Of a stretch of DNA of 64,000 nt, positions 42,719 to 52,312 are shown one piece after another. The stretch is from assembly GCF_005153485.1 (NCBI RefSeq), contig NZ_CP039740.1, positions 4,157,001 through 4,221,000 on the forward strand, given 5' to 3'. Below the pieces are notes generated by a model, which had not been told where the DNA came from, made no database searches, and saw only the letters and a program-made list of their open reading frames with translations. Numbering within the stretch: the stretch's first letter is position 1; every line of letters starts with the position of its first letter. Made by a program: the position numbers and the translations under genes. Origin of the DNA: Pseudolabrys sp. FHR47. Lineage in GTDB: Bacteria; Pseudomonadota; Alphaproteobacteria; Rhizobiales; Xanthobacteraceae.

Positions 42719-43984
42719 TTGCCCGACCGGATTGCAGCCTTGCCGTTTCCAAGCCTCCGCCGCCTCGTTCTTTCGGTGCTCGCCGCGAGCGTATTCGCCG
42801 CCGCGTCGCCGGGCCGCGCACAGGCCGAAGCGTTCCTGCTAATCGAAGCCTCGACCGGTAAGGTCCTGCATGCCGAGAATGCGACCTACCCGTGGTATCC
42901 GGCCTCCGTCACCAAACTGATGACGCTCTATACGACGCTGAAGGCCATCAAGGATCGGAAGCTCAGTTACGACACGTTACTGACGGTCTCGAAGAACGCC
43001 GTGGCGCAGCAGCCCACCAAGATGGGGTTCAAGGTCGGCACGACCGTCACGGTCGACAATGCTCTCAAGATGCTGATGGTGAAATCGGCCAACGATGTCG
43101 CCGTCACCATTGCCGAAGGCGTCGGCGGCTCGCTCGAGGGCTTCGCCGACATGATGAACGCCAATGCGCGCCGCCTCGGCATGACGCAATCGCATTTCAT
43201 CAATCCGAACGGCCTGCCCGCCGAGAACCACGTGTCGTCGGCGCGCGACCTCGCGATTCTCGGGCGCGCGCTGATCATGGAGTTTCCGCAGGACGACGCC
43301 TACCTGCATGTGCATGCCATCCGCTACGGCAACCGCGTCATGCGCAACTACAACAACCTGCTCGATCGCTACCCGGGCGCCGACGGCATGAAGACCGGCT
43401 TCATCTGCGCCTCCGGCTACAACCTCGTGGCATCGGCCACGCGTAATGGCCGCCGTCTGATCGTAGTGGTGCTTGGCTCCTATTCCGGCGCGACACGCGC
43501 GCAGAAAGCGGCGCAGCTTCTCGAGCGCGGCTTCGATAGCAGCGGACTGTCATGGCTGACGCCGCAACTCGGCACTGTCGACAAACTGGCGCCGATCGAC
43601 GCCGCGCCGCCCAACCTGCGCGAAGAGATGTGCGGCGGCCATCGGCGCAAGCCGCCGTCGGAAGACAATCAGGAAGAAGAAGCCGTCAACGCCGACACCT
43701 CGGCCGTCCCAGGCGGCGGTCCGGCCTTCATGCTGTCGAATCTGAAGCCATCCGCCGGCAAATACGTGCTCGGCCCGCCGGTGGAAACCGTGCCGCCGGT
43801 CGTCGTCTTCACTGGCCCGGCCAATCATCCCGATCCGGTGGTCGCAACCGGCACTCCGGCGAAAAAGAAAAAGAAGGTTGCCGCCAAGCCGAATGGTGAA
43901 GGCACGGCGGGCGACAAGCCCAAGAGCACCAACAGCTCGGCCAAGAAGCAGGCCAAGCCGAAAGTGTCATCGGCCACTCAATGA
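42719..43984 (+). CDS. D-alanyl-D-alanine carboxypeptidase (class C PBP, DacC/PBP5-like)
   Basis: This exported peptidoglycan enzyme (421 residues) trims the terminal D-alanine from stem peptides. After a signal sequence (LVLSVLAASVFAAASPGRAQA) come SxxK as S63-V-T-K66, SxN as S123-A-N125 and KTG at 225-227. The C-terminal 100 residues are Pro-rich and end in a Lys/Ala tail in place of the usual amphipathic anchor. The TTG at 42719 fits the signal peptide. Its stop overlaps the CobW-like start as ATGA, so the two are coupled. Confidence 0.92.
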   Translation: MPDRIAALPFPSLRRLVLSVLAASVFAAASPGRAQAEAFLLIEASTGKVLHAENATYPWYPASVTKLMTLYTTLKAIKDRKLSYDTLLTVSKNAVAQQPTKMGFKVGTTVTVDNALKMLMVKSANDVAVTIAEGVGGSLEGFADMMNANARRLGMTQSHFINPNGLPAENHVSSARDLAILGRALIMEFPQDDAYLHVHAIRYGNRVMRNYNNLLDRYPGADGMKTGFICASGYNLVASATRNGRRLIVVVLGSYSGATRAQKAAQLLERGFDSSGLSWLTPQLGTVDKLAPIDAAPPNLREEMCGGHRRKPPSEDNQEEEAVNADTSAVPGGGPAFMLSNLKPSAGKYVLGPPVETVPPVVVFTGPANHPDPVVATGTPAKKKKKVAAKPNGEGTAGDKPKSTNSSAKKQAKPKVSSATQ

Positions 43985-45132
43985 GCAATACTGACCAAGC
44001 CCCGACGGCGGCAAGCGCACGACGCACGCCGCCCGAGCCGATTCCGCTATCACTGCTGACCGGCTTTCTCGGCGCCGGCAAGACCACCTTGCTCAACCGG
44101 CTCCTGAAGGATCCGGCGCTCGCCAATACCGCCGTCATCATCAATGAATTCGGCGAGGTCGGTCTCGATCACCTGCTGGTCGATTACATCGACGACAACA
44201 CCGTGCTGCTGCAATCGGGCTGCCTGTGCTGCACCATGCGCGGCGATCTGGTCGACGCGCTCGAAAAGCTGTTGCGCGACCTCGACAACGGCCGCGCCAA
44301 ATTCTCGCGGGTTCTGCTCGAGACCACCGGCCTCGCCGATCCGGCGCCGGTGCTGCACACCGCGATGGTGCATCCCTATCTGGTCAAGCGCTTTCGGCTC
44401 GACGGTGTCATTACCGTGGTCGACGCCGTCAACGGCGACCGGACGCTCAACGAGCATGCCGAGGCCGTGAAGCAGGCGGCGGTCGCCGACCGCATCGTCC
44501 TGTCGAAAACCGATATCGCCACGCCGACCGGAACGCAGGCGTTGATCGATCGCCTAAAAGCGCTCAACCCGGCAGCCGCGATCCTCGATGCCGCCCAGGG
44601 CGAGGCCACCGCCGACAAGCTCCTTAATTGCGGCCTTTACGATCCGTCACGGAAAATCCCCGATGTCGGCAAGTGGCTGGCGGCGGAGGCCTACGAGGCC
44701 AGCCACGTGCATGGTCACGACCACCATCACGGCCATCACCATCACGACATCAACCGGCACGACGAACACATCGGCTCTTTCGTGCTGCGAACCGACAGGA
44801 CGATCCCGGCGGGAACGCTGGACATGTTCTTCGAGCTTTTGCTCGCAACCCACGGCGCCCAGATTCTGCGTCTCAAAGGCATCGTGAAGGTGGCGGAACA
44901 TCCGGAAATGCCGCTGGTCGTCCATGGCGTACAGCATGTGCTGCACCCGCCCGCGCGGCTGCCGCGCTGGCCGGATGACGACCACACGACACGGCTGGTC
45001 TTCATCACCCGCGATTTGCCGCAGCGCACAGTTAGCGACCTGTTCGACGCTTTCATCGGTATACCGAAGGCCGATCAAGCCGACCGGACCGCCCTGACCG
45101 ACAATCCTCTAGTGCCATTCGGCGGCCGCTGA
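43981..45132 (+). CDS. CobW-family (G3E) GTPase, putative zinc metallochaperone
   Basis: A 383-residue P-loop GTPase of COG0523. Walker A is GFLGAGKT at 28-35, the metal-binding CLCC is at 81-84, and the nucleotide-specificity SKTD is near 175. A His-rich stretch spans 242-263 (12 histidines), followed by the CobW C-terminal domain. Such proteins deliver zinc to target enzymes under scarcity. Coupling to a D,D-carboxypeptidase suggests a cell-wall link, but that is an inference. No Zur-box palindrome is obvious upstream. Confidence 0.9.
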   Translation: MSNTDQAPTAASARRTPPEPIPLSLLTGFLGAGKTTLLNRLLKDPALANTAVIINEFGEVGLDHLLVDYIDDNTVLLQSGCLCCTMRGDLVDALEKLLRDLDNGRAKFSRVLLETTGLADPAPVLHTAMVHPYLVKRFRLDGVITVVDAVNGDRTLNEHAEAVKQAAVADRIVLSKTDIATPTGTQALIDRLKALNPAAAILDAAQGEATADKLLNCGLYDPSRKIPDVGKWLAAEAYEASHVHGHDHHHGHHHHDINRHDEHIGSFVLRTDRTIPAGTLDMFFELLLATHGAQILRLKGIVKVAEHPEMPLVVHGVQHVLHPPARLPRWPDDDHTTRLVFITRDLPQRTVSDLFDAFIGIPKADQADRTALTDNPLVPFGGR

Positions 45133-45185
45133 CGGCCCGGGGATATCTGCGCTGTTGCGCCCCCTTGCACCCTCACTCGACTCGA

Positions 45186-45215
45186 TTGATGCTGCGGCAA
45201 GCCGCCTGCCATAAT
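45186..45215 (+). promoter_or_regulatory. candidate fadD promoter
   Basis: TTGATG at 45186-45191 and CATAAT at 45210-45215 are 18 bases apart, 24 bases before the fadD ATG, giving a short leader with AGGGGA as ribosome binding site. A dyad of CTGCC and GGCAG around the -10 box could be an operator. Confidence 0.5.
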
Positions 45216-45238
45216 GGCGGCAGCCTAGGGGACGCATC

Positions 45239-46912
45239 ATGGAACGGATCTGGCTGCGCAATTATCCGCCGGGGGTGCCAGCCGAGATCGACCCCGGGCA
45301 ATATCCGTCGCTGCTCGACATTTTTGACGAGAGCTTCAAGACTCATCGCGACAAGGGCGCCTTCGCTTGCATGGGCGCGACCAAGACCTTTGGCGAAATC
45401 GAAGAGGCGTCGCGCGCCTTCGCTGCGTGGCTACAAACCCTCGGCCTGCCGAAGGGGTCGCGCGTCGCCATCATGCTGCCGAACATCCTGCAAAGTCCGG
45501 TGGCAATGTTCGGCACGCTGCGCGCCGGCATGACCGTGGTCAATGTCAACCCACTCTACAAGGCACGCGAACTCGAGTTTCAGCTCAACGATTCGGGCGC
45601 CGAGGTCATTGTCGTTCTCGAGAACTTCGCCGCCGTGCTGCAGCACGCCTTGCCGAACACGAAGGTGAAGCATGTCGTGATTGCCCGCATGGGCGACATG
45701 CTCGGGCTCATCAAGGGCGCCATCGTCAATATGGTGGTCAGGCACGTGAAGAAGATGGTGCCCATCCACGATCTTCCGGATGCGCATTCCTTCAAGGAAG
45801 TGCTGTCCATGGGCGCGCGGCTACCCTTCAAGCAGGCCCAGCTCGGCCCCGACGACATCGCCTTCCTGCAATATACCGGCGGCACCACGGGCGTCTCCAA
45901 GGGCGCAACATTGTCGCATCGGAACGTCGTTGCCAACACGATGCAGGCGAATGCCTGGCTGCAACCGGCTTTGCAGGCCGAGCCGCAGGTGGGGCAGCTC
46001 TTCATGGTCGGCGCTCTGCCGCTTTATCATATCTTCGCACTGACGGCCTGCGCGCTCATGTGCGTACGGCTTGGCGGCCTTTGCCTGCTCATTCCCAATC
46101 CGCGCGACATTCCGGGCCTGCTGAAAGAATTGTCTAAATATCAAATCCACTTCTTCCCTGCCGTGAATACTCTTTTCAATGCCATGCTGAACCACCCGGA
46201 CTTTCACAAAGTGGACTGGAAGCATCTCAAAGCCGCCGTGGGCGGCGGCATGGCGGTACAGAAGCAGGTGGCCGATCGCTGGCTCAAGGAGACCGGCAAG
46301 CCGATCATCGAGGCCTATGGCCTGTCGGAGACGTCACCCGGCCTTACGGCCAATCGTTGCGACATTACAGAGTGGACCGGCGGCATCGGTTATCCGTTCC
46401 CATCCACCGATCTCAAGATTCTCGATCACGACGACAAGGAACTGCCGGTCGGCGAAGCCGGTGAGATTTGTGCGCGCGGCCCACAGGTCATGGTTGGCTA
46501 CTGGAACAGACCGGACGAGACCGCCAAGGTGATGACCGCCGATGGCTTCTTCCGCACCGGCGATATCGGCATCATGGACCAAACAGGCATGTTCCGCATC
46601 GTTGACCGCAAGAAGGACATGATCTCCGTCTCCGGCTTCAAGGTCTTCCCCAATGAAGTCGAAGATCAGACCATGTTGCAGGGTAACGTCGCCGAATGCG
46701 CCGCCATCGGTGTGCCGGACGCCAACTCCGGTGAGGTGGTGAAATTGTTCGTGGTCAAGAAATCGCCGGACCTTACCGAAGACGAAATCCGAGCCCACCT
46801 GCGCGACAAGCTCGCGGCTTACAAGATTCCGAGATACATTGAATTCCGCCCAGATCTACCGAAGACCAATGTCGGCAAGATCCTGCGCCGCGCCTTGCGG
46901 GACGGGGAATAG
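45239..46912 (+). CDS. fadD: long-chain-fatty-acid--CoA ligase
   Basis: This 557-residue enzyme activates fatty acids to acyl-CoA through an acyl-adenylate. It tracks E. coli FadD almost from the first residue (W-L-R-N-Y-P-P-G-V-P-A-E-I). The AMP-binding P-loop is YTGGTTGVSKGA near 217-228, with EAYGLSETSPG, the FRTGDIG motif and the C-terminal GKILRRAL lysine. It probably supplies beta-oxidation and hence acetyl-CoA for the ethylmalonyl-CoA pathway. Confidence 0.95.
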   Translation: MERIWLRNYPPGVPAEIDPGQYPSLLDIFDESFKTHRDKGAFACMGATKTFGEIEEASRAFAAWLQTLGLPKGSRVAIMLPNILQSPVAMFGTLRAGMTVVNVNPLYKARELEFQLNDSGAEVIVVLENFAAVLQHALPNTKVKHVVIARMGDMLGLIKGAIVNMVVRHVKKMVPIHDLPDAHSFKEVLSMGARLPFKQAQLGPDDIAFLQYTGGTTGVSKGATLSHRNVVANTMQANAWLQPALQAEPQVGQLFMVGALPLYHIFALTACALMCVRLGGLCLLIPNPRDIPGLLKELSKYQIHFFPAVNTLFNAMLNHPDFHKVDWKHLKAAVGGGMAVQKQVADRWLKETGKPIIEAYGLSETSPGLTANRCDITEWTGGIGYPFPSTDLKILDHDDKELPVGEAGEICARGPQVMVGYWNRPDETAKVMTADGFFRTGDIGIMDQTGMFRIVDRKKDMISVSGFKVFPNEVEDQTMLQGNVAECAAIGVPDANSGEVVKLFVVKKSPDLTEDEIRAHLRDKLAAYKIPRYIEFRPDLPKTNVGKILRRALRDGE

Positions 46913-46980
46913 CGCATTATCCCGAAGGCGGACGCGACGGGACGCGCTGTCCCTTCGACCAAGATCATGCGCAGGACATC

Positions 46981-47538
46981 ATGAGTGCGTCGCAACTCGC
47001 TACCGCCGCCGATATCGTTTCGTTCTGGCGTGAGGCCGGCCCGGACGCCTGGTTCAAGAAGGACGAGGCGTTCGACACCCGCATTCGCGAACGCTTCCTG
47101 CCGACCTATGAAGCCGCCGCCGACGGCAAACTGTCGTCATGGGAAAGTCACGCCGAAGGCGCGCTGGCGCTGCTGATCCTGCTCGACCAGTTTCCGCGCA
47201 ATATGTTCCGCGGCCAGGCGCGCATGTTCGAGACCGATCCGATGGCGCGCGCGATCGCCGCCGGTGCGCTCGTGCGCGGTTTCGACGCCGAGATGCCGCG
47301 CGACATGCGCTCGTTCTTCTATCTGCCATTCGAGCACTCCGAGAGCCTGAAGGACCAGGAGCGTTCGGTGGCCCTGTTCAAGGCGACGGGCGACGCGGAC
47401 CTCCTGAAATGGGCGGAGATTCACGCCAACATCATCCGCCGCTTCGGCCGCTTCCCGCATCGCAACGCGGTGCTTGGGCGCGCGACGACCCCGGAGGAGC
47501 AGGCGTTTCTCGATGACGAGGCGAGTTTCAAGGGGTAG
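46981..47538 (+). CDS. DUF924-family protein
   Basis: A 185-residue soluble helical protein of the DUF924 family. Diagnostic segments are [39 protein letters not shown] and [13 protein letters not shown]. The fold is TPR-like and the function unknown. It is eight bases upstream of the DapA-like gene and probably cotranscribed. Confidence 0.88.
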   Translation: MSASQLATAADIVSFWREAGPDAWFKKDEAFDTRIRERFLPTYEAAADGKLSSWESHAEGALALLILLDQFPRNMFRGQARMFETDPMARAIAAGALVRGFDAEMPRDMRSFFYLPFEHSESLKDQERSVALFKATGDADLLKWAEIHANIIRRFGRFPHRNAVLGRATTPEEQAFLDDEASFKG

Positions 47539-47546
47539 GCAATTTC

Positions 47547-48422
47547 ATGTCCTCCAACTTCCACGGCGTCTTTCCCTACCTCGTCTCGCCCATTGATGCC
47601 GAGGGCATCATCAAGACCGGCGTGCTGGCGAAACTGTGCGACGATCTCATCGCGGCGGGTGTCCACGGCCTGACGCCGCTCGGCTCGACCGGTGAGTTCG
47701 CCTATTTGTCGCGCGAGCAGCGCGAGACGGTGGTGAAAACGACCATCGAGGCGGCCGCCAAGCGCGTGCCGGTGATCGCCGGCGTCGCCTCGACCGCCAC
47801 GGCCGACGCGGTCGATCAGGCGCGGCGCTATCAGGCGTGTGGGGCCGACGGCATTCTCGCCATCTGCGAGGCTTACTTTCCGCTGAAGGACGCGCAGATC
47901 GAAAGCTATTTCCGCGCCATCGCCAACGCCGTCGATATTCCGGTCGTCATCTATACCAATCCGAATTTCCAGCGCAGCGATCTCACCCTCGACGTCATCG
48001 CGCGGCTGGCGCAGCATCCGCGTATCGTCGCCATCAAGGATGCCTCGACCAATACCGGGCGGCTGCTGTCGATCATGAACCGCGCGCCGGAAATCGACGT
48101 GTTCTCGGCGTCAGCTCACATCCCTGCGGCGGTGATGATGATCGGCGGCGTCGGCTGGATGGCAGGCCCGGCCTGCGTGGTGCCGAAGCAAAGCGTTCGA
48201 CTCTACGAACTGTGCAGGGCGAAAAAGTGGGGCGAGGCCATGGCGCTGCAGCGCGAATTGTGGCGCATCAACGAGGCTTTCGCCCGCTTCAATCTGGCTG
48301 CCTGCATCAAGGCCGGCCTGCAGTTCCAGGGCTATGACGTCGGCGACCCGGTACCGCCGCAGACGCCGCTGTCGCCGGAAGACCGCAAGGTGGTGGAAGG
48401 TATTCTGGCGGCTCTGCCTTAA
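47547..48422 (+). CDS. DapA-like class I aldolase (dihydrodipicolinate synthase family)
   Basis: A 291-residue TIM-barrel lyase. The Schiff-base lysine is in VAIKDAS near residue 164, the catalytic tyrosine in YTNPN near 136, and the pyruvate-binding GSTGEF at about 48-53. The segments differ from genuine DapA, so a keto-acid or sugar-acid aldolase is likelier. No partner catabolic gene is adjacent, so the substrate is open. A good ribosome binding site (AAGGGG) overlaps the DUF924 stop. Confidence 0.87.
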   Translation: MSSNFHGVFPYLVSPIDAEGIIKTGVLAKLCDDLIAAGVHGLTPLGSTGEFAYLSREQRETVVKTTIEAAAKRVPVIAGVASTATADAVDQARRYQACGADGILAICEAYFPLKDAQIESYFRAIANAVDIPVVIYTNPNFQRSDLTLDVIARLAQHPRIVAIKDASTNTGRLLSIMNRAPEIDVFSASAHIPAAVMMIGGVGWMAGPACVVPKQSVRLYELCRAKKWGEAMALQRELWRINEAFARFNLAACIKAGLQFQGYDVGDPVPPQTPLSPEDRKVVEGILAALP

Positions 48423-48486
48423 AGCAGCCTCCGCACCTCCCGCATCTTCCAACCGATTCTTAACGATCCCTTGCTATCGCCTGAGG

Positions 48487-49869
48487 ATGGCCCCGCCGTC
48501 CTCCCCAGGTTCCGAAGCCGCCGCGCTGCCGCCGCCGGGCGGCGTTATCGCCCGCCTGCGCGCCATGCTTGCCGACAAAAGCGATTCCCGGCTGGCGCAG
48601 CTCATGGCCGGCAAGGTCTTCCTCGTCCGCGTCGCCAATGCGCTCTTGATGCTGCTCAGCCAGGTGCTGCTGGCGCGCTGGATGGGCACGCACGAATTCG
48701 GCATCTTCATCTATGTCTGGACCTGGGTGCTGATGATCGGCGCGCTGTCCGACATGGGCCTGTCGTCGGCGGCCAAGCGTTTCATTCCCGAATACACCGA
48801 ACATAGGGCGTTCGAAAAACTCCGCGGCTTCCTCACCGGCAGCTGCTGGCTGTCCTTCGCCATCGCCACCGCCATCGCCGCCATCGGCGCGCTCGGCGTC
48901 TGGCTGCTCGGGCCCTGGCTCGATCACTATCTCATCATTCCGCTTTATCTCGCCTGCGTCATGATCCCGGTTTACGGCCTGGTGCAGGTCGCTTCCGGCA
49001 TCGCCTCGGCTTACAACTGGCCGGGGCTCGCTTATTGGCCGTTCTATATCATTCGGACCTCGCTGGTGATCGTGCTGATGGCGATTGCCTGGCTCATCGG
49101 CCTGCCGACCGATGCGCACACCGCGCTCTACATCTCCATCATCACGATCTACGGCATCACCATCGGCCAGCTCGTGGTGCTGAACCGCCGGCTCAAGACC
49201 AAGGTCGCGCCGGGTCCGAAACAATATGAAGTCAAGGTCTGGCTCGGCACCGCGCTGCCGATCTTCGTCGTCGAGGGCTTCTACCTGCTGCTGACCTATG
49301 TCGACATCCTGGCGCTGCAGCATTTCGGCACGCCGGACGACGTCGCCACTTACTATGCCGGCGCGCGCCTGCTCTCGATTGTCGCCTTCGTCTATTTCGC
49401 CATCTCCGGCGCGGTGACGCATCGCTTCACCGAATATCACGTCTCGGGCGACAAGGAGCGGCTGGCGTCGTTCTTCGCCGAGACCATCCGCTGGACCTTC
49501 TGGCCGTCGCTGGCGATGTGCGTCGGCATTCTCGCCTTCGGCAAGCCGCTGCTCTATCTGTTCGGCCGCGAATATGAAGCCGCCTATCCGGTGATGTTCA
49601 TCCTCGCCATCGGCCTCCTGGCCCGTGCCGCGGTCGGCCCGGCCGAGCGCCTGCTGAGCATGCTCGGTGAGCGCAGGCCCTGCGCGCTGATCTACGCGGC
49701 GGCCTTCGTCGTCAATCTGACGCTGTGCATTGTGCTGATCCCGCGCTTCGGCATCGAAGGCGCCGGCGCGTCGACGTCGGCGGCGCTGATCTTCGAGTCG
49801 ATCATGCTGTTCATCGTCGCGCGGCGCCGCCTCGGCCTGCACGTCCTGATGTGGGGCGGCAAGAAGTAA
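48487..49869 (+). CDS. polysaccharide (Wzx/MOP-superfamily) flippase
   Basis: About 460 residues with some twelve hydrophobic segments. An N-terminal LARWMGTHEFGIFIYVWTW and the later GFYLLLTYVDILALQHFGTPDDVATYY are typical of oligosaccharide flippases and related exporters that move lipid-linked glycans across the inner membrane. ATG 48487 is preferred; the frame extends back into the DapA-like gene. No glycosyltransferases are adjacent, so it is an isolated member. Confidence 0.87.
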   Translation: MAPPSSPGSEAAALPPPGGVIARLRAMLADKSDSRLAQLMAGKVFLVRVANALLMLLSQVLLARWMGTHEFGIFIYVWTWVLMIGALSDMGLSSAAKRFIPEYTEHRAFEKLRGFLTGSCWLSFAIATAIAAIGALGVWLLGPWLDHYLIIPLYLACVMIPVYGLVQVASGIASAYNWPGLAYWPFYIIRTSLVIVLMAIAWLIGLPTDAHTALYISIITIYGITIGQLVVLNRRLKTKVAPGPKQYEVKVWLGTALPIFVVEGFYLLLTYVDILALQHFGTPDDVATYYAGARLLSIVAFVYFAISGAVTHRFTEYHVSGDKERLASFFAETIRWTFWPSLAMCVGILAFGKPLLYLFGREYEAAYPVMFILAIGLLARAAVGPAERLLSMLGERRPCALIYAAAFVVNLTLCIVLIPRFGIEGAGASTSAALIFESIMLFIVARRRLGLHVLMWGGKK

Positions 49870-51486
49870 TCAGCCGCGTTCCCGCAGCATCCGCCGGATC
49901 ACCTTGCCTGTCGTGGTCATCGGCATGTCGTCGATGAACGCCACTTCGCGCGGATATTCGTGGCCGGACAGCCGCGTCTTCACATAGGTCTGGATCTCGG
50001 CGGCGAGCGCGTCCGACGGCGTGATGCCTGGCTTGAGCACAATGAAGGCTTTCACGATCTCGGTGCGGATCGGATCGGGCTTGCCGATCGCGGCGGCCAA
50101 CGCCACCGCCGGATGCGAAATCAGGCAATCCTCAATCTCGCCGGGGCCGATGCGGAAGCCTGATGACGTGATGACATCGTCGTCGCGACCGACGAAGGTG
50201 ACATAGCCATCCTCGTCCATCACGCCCTGATCACCGGTCGTCATCCAGTCGCCGATGAATTTGTCGCGCGTCGCCTGCTCGCGGCCCCAGTACTCGATGA
50301 ACATCACCGGATCGGGTCGCTTCACCGCGATCTGCCCAACCTCTCCGGCTTTCAGCACCGTGCCGTCCGCTCCGACCACCGCGACGGTGTGTCCCGGCAC
50401 CACCTTGCCGATGGCGCCGACCTTCAATGCGCCGAGTTGCGCGCAGGAGCCGAGCACCAGATTGCATTCGGTCTGGCCGTAGAATTCGTTGATGGTCAGG
50501 CCGAAAGCCGAGCGGCCCCATTCCAGCGCCTCGAGCCCGAGCGACTCGCCGCCCGATCCCATGGCGCGCAGCTTGAGGTCGTAACGCCCGGCGGGCGACG
50601 GCACGGCGCGCATCATGCGCAGCGCGGTCGGTGGAATGAAGGCGAGGCGCACGCCGGTCTTCGCCATCAGCGCGAAGGCCTCATCCGGATCGAACTTGTC
50701 GAGTTTGCGCGCCACCACCGGCACGCCGTGATGCAGGCTCGGCAGCAGCACGTCGAGCAGGCCGCCGGCCCAGGCCCAGTCGGCCGGCGTCCAGAACAGG
50801 TCGCCTTTCTGCCCGAACGGATAGTACGGCAGTTCGGCGCCGGGCAGATGACCGAGCACGACGCGATGGCCGTGCAACGCGCCCTTCGGCTGTCCGGTGG
50901 TGCCCGAGGTGTACATGATCAGCGCCGGATCGTCCGCCGCGGTCACTTCCGGCGTGAACGATGATGAAGCCTGCGAGAGTTGCGCGCGAAAATCGCCGGC
51001 GCCATCGCCCGCGCCGTCGATCGACAGCACGCAGGCAAGTCCCGGCGTCTCATGGCGAATCTCGTCGAGACGCGCGACGCCCGCGGCATTGGTGATGAGT
51101 GCTTTCGAGCCGGAGTTTTGCAACCGATAGGACAGCGCCTCCGGCCCGAACAGCACCGCGATCGGCAGCGCCACGGCGCCGAGTTTGTAGATGGCGATGT
51201 GACAGGCGGCGACCTCGGGCGCCTGCGGCAGATACACCGCGACACGGTCGCCGCGCTTCACACCATTGGCACGAAGCACATTGGCGAGCCGGTTCGAGGT
51301 CTCGCGCAGCCAGCCGAAGGATATGCGATCTTCGCGGCCGTCGGCGTGGACATGCAGAATGGCAAGCCGGTCAGGGTCCTCGTCGGCCCAGCGGTCGCAG
51401 CACCCGATCCCGATGTTGTACTGCGGCGGAATCTGCCAGCGGAAACGGCGGGTCAGTTCGTCGAAATTGGTAGCGTCCGGCAACAT
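49870..51486 (-). CDS. acyl-CoA synthetase, medium-chain/acetyl type (AMP-forming)
   Basis: A 538-residue adenylate-forming ligase. The P-loop is MYTSGTTGQPKGA near 192-204, with NEFYGQTECN, the MTTGDQGVMDEDGYV region and the C-terminal lysine in TGKVIRRML. It resembles acetyl/propionyl- and medium-chain synthetases more than FadD. It probably activates a short or medium carboxylate. It lies opposite the flippase and ends next to it. Confidence 0.9.
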   Translation of the reverse strand: MLPDATNFDELTRRFRWQIPPQYNIGIGCCDRWADEDPDRLAILHVHADGREDRISFGWLRETSNRLANVLRANGVKRGDRVAVYLPQAPEVAACHIAIYKLGAVALPIAVLFGPEALSYRLQNSGSKALITNAAGVARLDEIRHETPGLACVLSIDGAGDGAGDFRAQLSQASSSFTPEVTAADDPALIMYTSGTTGQPKGALHGHRVVLGHLPGAELPYYPFGQKGDLFWTPADWAWAGGLLDVLLPSLHHGVPVVARKLDKFDPDEAFALMAKTGVRLAFIPPTALRMMRAVPSPAGRYDLKLRAMGSGGESLGLEALEWGRSAFGLTINEFYGQTECNLVLGSCAQLGALKVGAIGKVVPGHTVAVVGADGTVLKAGEVGQIAVKRPDPVMFIEYWGREQATRDKFIGDWMTTGDQGVMDEDGYVTFVGRDDDVITSSGFRIGPGEIEDCLISHPAVALAAAIGKPDPIRTEIVKAFIVLKPGITPSDALAAEIQTYVKTRLSGHEYPREVAFIDDMPMTTTGKVIRRMLRERG

Positions 51487-51535
51487 GCGGGCGGGAGGCT
51501 AGTCGCGGACAGGCGCGGCGTCCAGACGAACGCGC

Positions 51536-51566
51536 TTCACCCTTCCCTGGAGGGGGAGGGTGAAGG
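51536..51566. terminator. imperfect hairpin between acyl-CoA synthetase and CAP lipoprotein genes
   Basis: CTTCACCCTTCCC folds onto GGGGGAGGGTGAAG with a short loop, just past the lipoprotein stop on the minus strand. The sequence resembles one arm of the CCCTCTCCC repeat family at 31091 and 60968. Confidence 0.5.
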
Positions 51567-51573
51567 TGAAAGC

Positions 51574-52095
51574 TCAATTCTTCCGGTCGTCCGGCTGGGC
51601 GATGATCATCGCCCAGTACACCTTGTACTTCGACTTCGGCGTATAGACCGCCGCGATCCCGAGGCGCGTCGCGTCCTTGAGGAGCATATTGGCGCGGTGC
51701 GATGGCGAATCACGCCAGCCCGAAAAGGCCTCCGCCAGCGTGTGATAGCCGGCGCCGATATTCTCGGCCGCCGATTTGGCGTCGTAACCCGCCGCTTTCA
51801 GGCGGGCGTTGAATGGTTTGCCGACGGCATGATCGAGCTTGTCGCGCTGAGCCATCACTTCGGCCTGGCTCTGCGCCAGGCGCGTCAATTCCGGATCGAG
51901 CGTCACCGCCGGCAGGCCGTTATTGGCGCGATAGCCGGAAATCATGGACGCGGCCGCGGCATCGTCAAGCTTGGCCCCCGGCTGCGCCAGGCTGCGGTAG
52001 AAGCTCGGTTCCTGCTTGGGAACATAATTGTCGCCGGCACAGCCGGACAGCGCCACGAGAGCGAGGAATGGCGCGCACAGGCGGGCAGCGAACAT
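51574..52095 (-). CDS. CAP/SCP-domain lipoprotein
   Basis: A 173-residue lipoprotein with lipobox L-S-G-C and a CAP (CRISP, SCP) domain. Motifs include MISGYRANNGLPAV, LTRLAQSQAEVMAQRDKLDH with the first histidine, AAENIGAGYHTLAEAFSGW and SPSHRANML. CAP proteins in bacteria are exported and often of unknown activity. GGAG precedes ATG 52095, and the 48-codon upstream extension is not coding-like. Confidence 0.88.
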   Translation of the reverse strand: MFAARLCAPFLALVALSGCAGDNYVPKQEPSFYRSLAQPGAKLDDAAAASMISGYRANNGLPAVTLDPELTRLAQSQAEVMAQRDKLDHAVGKPFNARLKAAGYDAKSAAENIGAGYHTLAEAFSGWRDSPSHRANMLLKDATRLGIAAVYTPKSKYKVYWAMIIAQPDDRKN

Positions 52096-52312
52096 TGAAT
52101 TCTCCGGAACGGAACGAGATGCGGCGGGAAACTGGCCGCCGACCATGGCCGAACGGTGGTGAAGAATGGGTGTCTCGCGAGTCTGTTGGGCGGAACCTCG
52201 GACAGACGCAAAGCCCGGCGTTAGCGATTGGTTAACCAACTAACTGCCCAAATTAACAACAAAAAAACCGCTCTGCCCTATCGTCGCGCCGATTATCGCC
52301 GGGAACACCCGA

